Shown in pieces: positions 60,127-64,000 of a stretch of DNA of 64,000 nucleotides. Under the pieces are notes generated by a model. The model searched no databases and was not told the DNA's origin. It worked only from the letters and a program-made list of their open reading frames with translations. The stretch is from an uncultured Peptostreptococcaceae bacterium (GTDB lineage Bacteria > Bacillota > Clostridia > Peptostreptococcales > Anaerovoracaceae): positions 1 to 64,000 of the forward strand of contig CAJOKT010000017.1 in the NCBI GenBank assembly GCA_905235115.1. The letters are read 5' to 3'. The position numbers were made by a program, and so were the translations under genes. The stretch's first letter is position 1, and each line of letters begins with the position of its first letter.

Positions 60127-63100
60127 ATGACCAACTTTGACCTCTTCACAAGTGAACAAGATTTCGCATCTTTTGCAGAACCGGCGGTGGCAGCCGAGCG
60201 CATCTATCAGATAGATCCGGCAGCCTGTGTTTTGAATTGCCGGAGAGCCATGGAAGCCGCGGTAAAATGGATGTATTCCGTGGATGCGGCGCTTGTAATG
60301 CCCTATCAGGACAACCTTATAAGTCTGATAAATACAGATGAATTCCGAGAGATCGTGGATGATGGCATTCTTCGCAGGATGGATTATATTCGAAAAATGG
60401 GGAATGTAGCAGCGCATGCAGGCAGAAAAATCAGCAAGGAGCAAGCGGCACTTTGTCTCGAAAACCTTTATATATTTCTGGATTTCATTGCATACTGCTA
60501 CGCATCTGAATACAAGGAGTCATCCTTCGACCCATCCCTGTTGGATATTAGACAATCCGCTTTGGCATCGTCCATCGATCCTGCAACAGAAGTCAATTTT
60601 GAAGAATTGATGGCTGAGAATGCTGCCCTTCGTGAAGAACTGACCGCCAGACGCGCAGAGCAACAACAAACATATGTGCCTAAGCCTCTGGATATCTCAG
60701 AGTACAAGACCCGCAAACTGTACATAGATGCAATGTTGGAAGATGCAGGGTGGATAGAAGGCAAGAACTGGATCAATGAGTATGAGATTCCGGGCATGCC
60801 AAACAAATCTCAAGTAGGCTATGCAGACTATGTATTGATGGGCGATGATGGATACATCTTAGCAGTTATTGAGGCAAAACGTACCTGCGTGGATGTGGCT
60901 AAGGGACGCCAACAGGCGAAGCTCTATGCGGACCTCATTGAGAAAAAACAGGGCCGCCGCCCTGTAGTATTTCTGACTAACGGTTTTGATACACATATCA
61001 TTGACAATCAGTACCCAGAACGAAAGGTGGCTGCTCTTTACTCCAAGCGTGATCTGGAGAAACTTTTCAATTTGAAGAGTATGCGTGGTAGCATGAAGTA
61101 TGTCTTAGTGGATAAACAAATTGCGGGGCGTTATTACCAGGAGGCTGCAATTAAGGCGGTGTGTGACAGCTTTGGCCAAAAGAACCGGCGCAAGGCACTT
61201 CTTGTTATGGCCACTGGTTCCGGAAAGACCAGAACCGTTATTGCTCTTGTCAAAGTACTGCTAGAGCAAGGCTGGATCAAGAATGTACTGTTCCTCGCTG
61301 ACAGAAATTCTTTAGTCACTCAGGCAAAGCGTAACTTTGTAAATCTTCTTCCGGATTTGTCTGTTACGAATCTCTGTGAGGAAAAGGACAATTATTCTGC
61401 CCATGGTGTTTTTTCTACGTATCAGACTATGATGAACTGCATAGATTCTGTTCGGGATGAAGAGGGTAAATTGTTTTCGTGCGGGCATTTCGATTTGGTT
61501 ATTTGTGACGAAGCGCATAGATCAATTTACAATAAATATCGTGATATATTTAATTATTTCGATGCACCATTAGTGGGTCTCACAGCTACACCCAAAGATG
61601 ATATCGATAAGAATACGTATTCCATATTTGAATTGGAAAGTGGAGTACCCACATATGGCTACGAGCTGGCGCAGGCAGTACAAGACGGTTATCTGGTTGA
61701 TTTCATGTCTGTGGAAACAACTTTGAAATTTATCCAGGAAGGTATCGTCTATGACGATCTATCCGATGAGGATAAAGAAATATATGAGGATACTTTTGAG
61801 GATGAGAATGGAGAACTGCCGGAAAGCATCTCTTCGTCAGCACATGAGTGGATATTTAATGAGGATACGATTCGTGAAGTGTTGCATATCCTTATGACAC
61901 ACGGAATCAAGATAGATTACGGGAACAAGATCGGCAAAACGATCATCTTTGCAAAAAATCATAACCATGCTGAAAAGATTCTCGAGGTGTTTGGCAAAGA
62001 ATATCCTCATCTTAACGGATACGCAAAGGTCATAGATAACTATATGACCTACTCTCAGAGTGCAATCGATGAATTCTCAGATCCGAACAAGATGCCGCAG
62101 ATTGCGATCTCTGTAGACATGCTGGATACCGGCATTGACATTCCTGAGATACTTAATCTTGTTTTCTTCAAGAAGGTTATGTCCAAGGCCAAGTTCTGGC
62201 AGATGATCGGGCGGGGAACGCGCCTTTGCCCAGGCCTGATCGATGGTGCCGACAAGGATAAGTTCTACATATTTGATTTCTGTGGCAACTTTGAGTTTTT
62301 CAGAATGAACAGGGGCAAACCGACGGCTAACATGATTGCTTTGCAAGGAGCCATATTCGGTCTGCAATTTGAAATCGCTTACAAATTACAAGATCTGCAG
62401 TATCAGACGGACAGGCTGATAGCCTACAGAAAAGCCCTGGTAGAGCACATGACTGAAAAGGTACAGGAATTGAACCGGGATAATTTTGCTGTTCGTCAGC
62501 ACCTGAGATATGTGGATCAGTATGCTGAATCTGACAACTATACGACCTTGACATACGAAGACACACTAATGGTCAGGGAAGAATTGGCACCGTTGATCGA
62601 GCCGGAAAACGATGATGCGAAGGCACTGCGGTTTGATGCTCTGATGTATCAGATTGAACTCGCATATCTTGCAGGTAAACAAAATAACAGAGCAAGGCAT
62701 GACCTTATTAAAAAAGTCTCTGCTATAGCAAGCATTGCGAATATACCGGAGATCATGATGCAGGCTGAACTTATCAATCAGATCTTGCATACGGACTACC
62801 TTGATAATGCTGGTATAGATGAGTTCGAATACATCAGGGAGAGCCTGCGAGATCTGATGAAATATATTCCTATAGGCAGGACCATCTATGATACCGACTT
62901 TAATGATGAAATACTGTCGATGGGCTGGAATGAATCCGAACTTGACAGTGATGATCTTAAGAATTATAAGGCAAAAGCCGAGTACTATGTCCGTCAACAT
63001 CAGGATAACATAGTGATAGCTAAATTGAAGAGCAACGTTCCGTTGAACAACGCTGATATAAAGGTTCTTGAAGATATACTTTGGAGTGAGGTTGGAACCA

Positions 63101-63426
63101 GACAGGAATATCAGGCAGAATTTGGAGAGAAACCTCTTGGCGAATTCGTACGGGAAATCGTTGGTCTTGATATGAATGCAGCGAAAGATGCTTTTGCTGA
63201 GTATCTGGATGAAACAAATCTTGACAGCAGACAAATCTATTTCGTCAACCAGATCGTTGAATATATTGTTCAGAATGGAATGATGAAAGATTTGTCAGTA
63301 CTGCAGGAGCCTCCATTCACGGATCAGGGTAGCATTGTAGAAGTATTTACTGATCTGACCGTATGGATGGGTATCCGCAGGGTTATCGAGCAGGTTAATG
63401 CGAATGCAAGCGCAAGGGCAGCTTAG
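60127..63426 (+). CDS. hsdR: Type I restriction endonuclease subunit
   Basis: GGTGGAGG precedes ATG 60127. Residues 1-150 form a DUF4145-type domain (VLNCRRAMEAAVKWMY, MGNVAAHAG). The nuclease core has Asp234 and Glu249-x-Lys251 (ADYVLMG, VIEAKR). The SF2 motor shows ATGSGKT (362-368), DEAH (461-464), LTATPKDD and QMIGRGTR. The C-terminal part resembles EcoEI-type HsdR. At 1099 residues it is a full-length Type I translocase and nuclease. It cleaves DNA lacking methylation set by HsdM/HsdS. A 121-base AT-rich gap separates it from hsdS copy 2. Confidence 0.95.
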   Translation: MTNFDLFTSEQDFASFAEPAVAAERIYQIDPAACVLNCRRAMEAAVKWMYSVDAALVMPYQDNLISLINTDEFREIVDDGILRRMDYIRKMGNVAAHAGRKISKEQAALCLENLYIFLDFIAYCYASEYKESSFDPSLLDIRQSALASSIDPATEVNFEELMAENAALREELTARRAEQQQTYVPKPLDISEYKTRKLYIDAMLEDAGWIEGKNWINEYEIPGMPNKSQVGYADYVLMGDDGYILAVIEAKRTCVDVAKGRQQAKLYADLIEKKQGRRPVVFLTNGFDTHIIDNQYPERKVAALYSKRDLEKLFNLKSMRGSMKYVLVDKQIAGRYYQEAAIKAVCDSFGQKNRRKALLVMATGSGKTRTVIALVKVLLEQGWIKNVLFLADRNSLVTQAKRNFVNLLPDLSVTNLCEEKDNYSAHGVFSTYQTMMNCIDSVRDEEGKLFSCGHFDLVICDEAHRSIYNKYRDIFNYFDAPLVGLTATPKDDIDKNTYSIFELESGVPTYGYELAQAVQDGYLVDFMSVETTLKFIQEGIVYDDLSDEDKEIYEDTFEDENGELPESISSSAHEWIFNEDTIREVLHILMTHGIKIDYGNKIGKTIIFAKNHNHAEKILEVFGKEYPHLNGYAKVIDNYMTYSQSAIDEFSDPNKMPQIAISVDMLDTGIDIPEILNLVFFKKVMSKAKFWQMIGRGTRLCPGLIDGADKDKFYIFDFCGNFEFFRMNRGKPTANMIALQGAIFGLQFEIAYKLQDLQYQTDRLIAYRKALVEHMTEKVQELNRDNFAVRQHLRYVDQYAESDNYTTLTYEDTLMVREELAPLIEPENDDAKALRFDALMYQIELAYLAGKQNNRARHDLIKKVSAIASIANIPEIMMQAELINQILHTDYLDNAGIDEFEYIRESLRDLMKYIPIGRTIYDTDFNDEILSMGWNESELDSDDLKNYKAKAEYYVRQHQDNIVIAKLKSNVPLNNADIKVLEDILWSEVGTRQEYQAEFGEKPLGEFVREIVGLDMNAAKDAFAEYLDETNLDSRQIYFVNQIVEYIVQNGMMKDLSVLQEPPFTDQGSIVEVFTDLTVWMGIRRVIEQVNANASARAA

Positions 63427-63472
63427 AAGGTTATTGTAACAGAAATAAGGCAGAGGCGAAGAAAGAATAAAG

Positions 63473-64000
63473 ATGATTAGAATAATGCTTAAACTGGTCC
63501 TTTGGCCTTTTAAAATCGTATACTATATGCTATATCCGTTTATATGGTTTTATAAACGCTATTTTGGTTATGCAAATACCCAATCTGACGGGATAGCTTT
63601 TGAGTATGTCTGTGCTGATATCTTAAGAAGAAGAGGGTTCATCAATGTTAAAGTTACCCAAGCCAGTGGAGATCAGGGCATTGACGTATTGGCTTCTAAA
63701 GGCGGGAAACGTTACGCAGTTCAGTGCAAACTGTACTCAAACCCTGTTAGCAATTCTGCCGTACAGGAAGCCTTTGCAGGCATGAAGTATTATGGATGCT
63801 CAAAAGCAGCCGTTATGACTAATTCGACATTCACAGAGAGCGCGAGAGATCTTGCAGAGAGTATTGGGGTTGAATTGTGGGATAATACACCTACTTCCGC
63901 TAAAAGATTTAGAAACCCGCTCGTGTTCTGGGGGTCACTCATTATTTGGCTTATCTATTCTATTTATCTTGAGGAAACCCTATCTGTTCCAGAAGAAGTT
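63473..64000 (+). CDS. Membrane-anchored Mrr-type restriction nuclease (3' end outside window)
   Basis: ATG 63473 opens a frame that runs to the window end (176 codons). An N-terminal hydrophobic segment (about residues 5-28) precedes a restriction-endonuclease-like domain of the Mrr_cat family: GIAFEYVCADILRRRGF, then ASGDQGIDVLASKG and YAVQCKLYSN. The Asp and Gln-x-Lys are the catalytic residues. After the domain another membrane segment follows (LVFWGSLIIWLIYSIYL). Mrr proteins cut modified DNA; a membrane-bound version may act on incoming DNA. It is 46 bases after hsdR and probably part of the same island. Confidence 0.88.
   Translation, partial: MIRIMLKLVLWPFKIVYYMLYPFIWFYKRYFGYANTQSDGIAFEYVCADILRRRGFINVKVTQASGDQGIDVLASKGGKRYAVQCKLYSNPVSNSAVQEAFAGMKYYGCSKAAVMTNSTFTESARDLAESIGVELWDNTPTSAKRFRNPLVFWGSLIIWLIYSIYLEETLSVPEEV

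Overview
The window looks like a chromosome segment of an anaerobic Gram-positive bacterium of the class Clostridia. The reasons are two giant surface proteins ending in triple cell wall-binding repeat 2 (CWB2) domains, lipoprotein signal peptides, strong AGGAGG ribosome sites, Rho-independent terminators, a KamA-family radical SAM enzyme, a cobalt/nickel ECF transporter and Clostridia-typical small families (DUF3784, DUF6485, DUF975, CmpB). Bases 1 to about 51,000 are G+C-rich by eye (mid to high 50s percent). From about 52.8 kb to the end the DNA is visibly AT-richer and reads as an acquired island. The genus cannot be named from this sequence.

Layout. 1-3.4 kb: 3' part of a repeat-rich surface protein. 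3.5-9.2 kb: a DUF1508 protein, then a metallophosphoesterase, a DUF975/CmpB membrane protein and a lipoprotein GH3 hexosaminidase in one probable operon. 9.2-11.6 kb: an unknown 193-residue protein, a structured RNA closed by a 17-bp terminal stem, a stand-alone reverse transcriptase and a 41-residue membrane peptide; this is the best candidate for an undescribed system. 11.7-18 kb: a cyclophilin-like protein, a Kef-type antiporter, a membrane-anchored MerR regulator with a YbjQ-type protein, a His-rich MarR regulator, and KamA. 18-25.9 kb: MarR/EamA pair, small metabolic and zinc-ribbon genes, two adjacent broken regulator genes, a DUF4342 protein, a two-component system, and a frameshifted YibE/F gene. 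26.2-33.5 kb: a 2458-residue secreted protein with a PHP metallohydrolase domain and CWB2 anchor. 33.7-42 kb: hydrolase, UDP-ManNAcA synthesis pair (wecC, wecB), XRE pair, zinc-binding lipoprotein, truncated ECF sigma factor, flavodoxin and a run of very small genes. 42-49.7 kb: palindromic repeat element, beta-helix surface protein, HIRAN protein, WYL regulator, a structured intergenic RNA candidate, and a CsoR/RcnR-type metal sensor upstream of cbiM-cbiQ-cbiO. 49.9-52.8 kb: SagB-type nitroreductase, RlaP-type nucleotidyltransferase and ADP-ribosylglycohydrolase.

52.8-64 kb: defence island. A class II Fic/winged-helix protein under an array of repeated operators is followed by hsdM, a HEPN protein, hsdS, a TIR-like effector protein, a tyrosine recombinase, a second hsdS, hsdR and a membrane-anchored Mrr-type nuclease (cut by the window end). 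The two hsdS genes lie in the same direction and share exact repeats at their start, centre and near the 3' end, so specificity shuffling is likely. HEPN and TIR genes inside a Type I restriction operon suggest that a toxic backup response is coupled to restriction.

How the parts fit (inference): the two CWB2 proteins need an anionic wall polymer, and the wecB/wecC pair could supply its ManNAcA sugar. Metal homeostasis appears several times: the CsoR-like sensor with CbiMQO, the orphan zinc-binding lipoprotein, and perhaps the His-rich MarR. At least six genes or fragments are broken (frameshifts, a nonsense codon, truncations), so the backbone seems to be losing accessory regulators and toxin genes. 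A heptamer, CGCAAAA, recurs across the backbone but almost disappears in the island.
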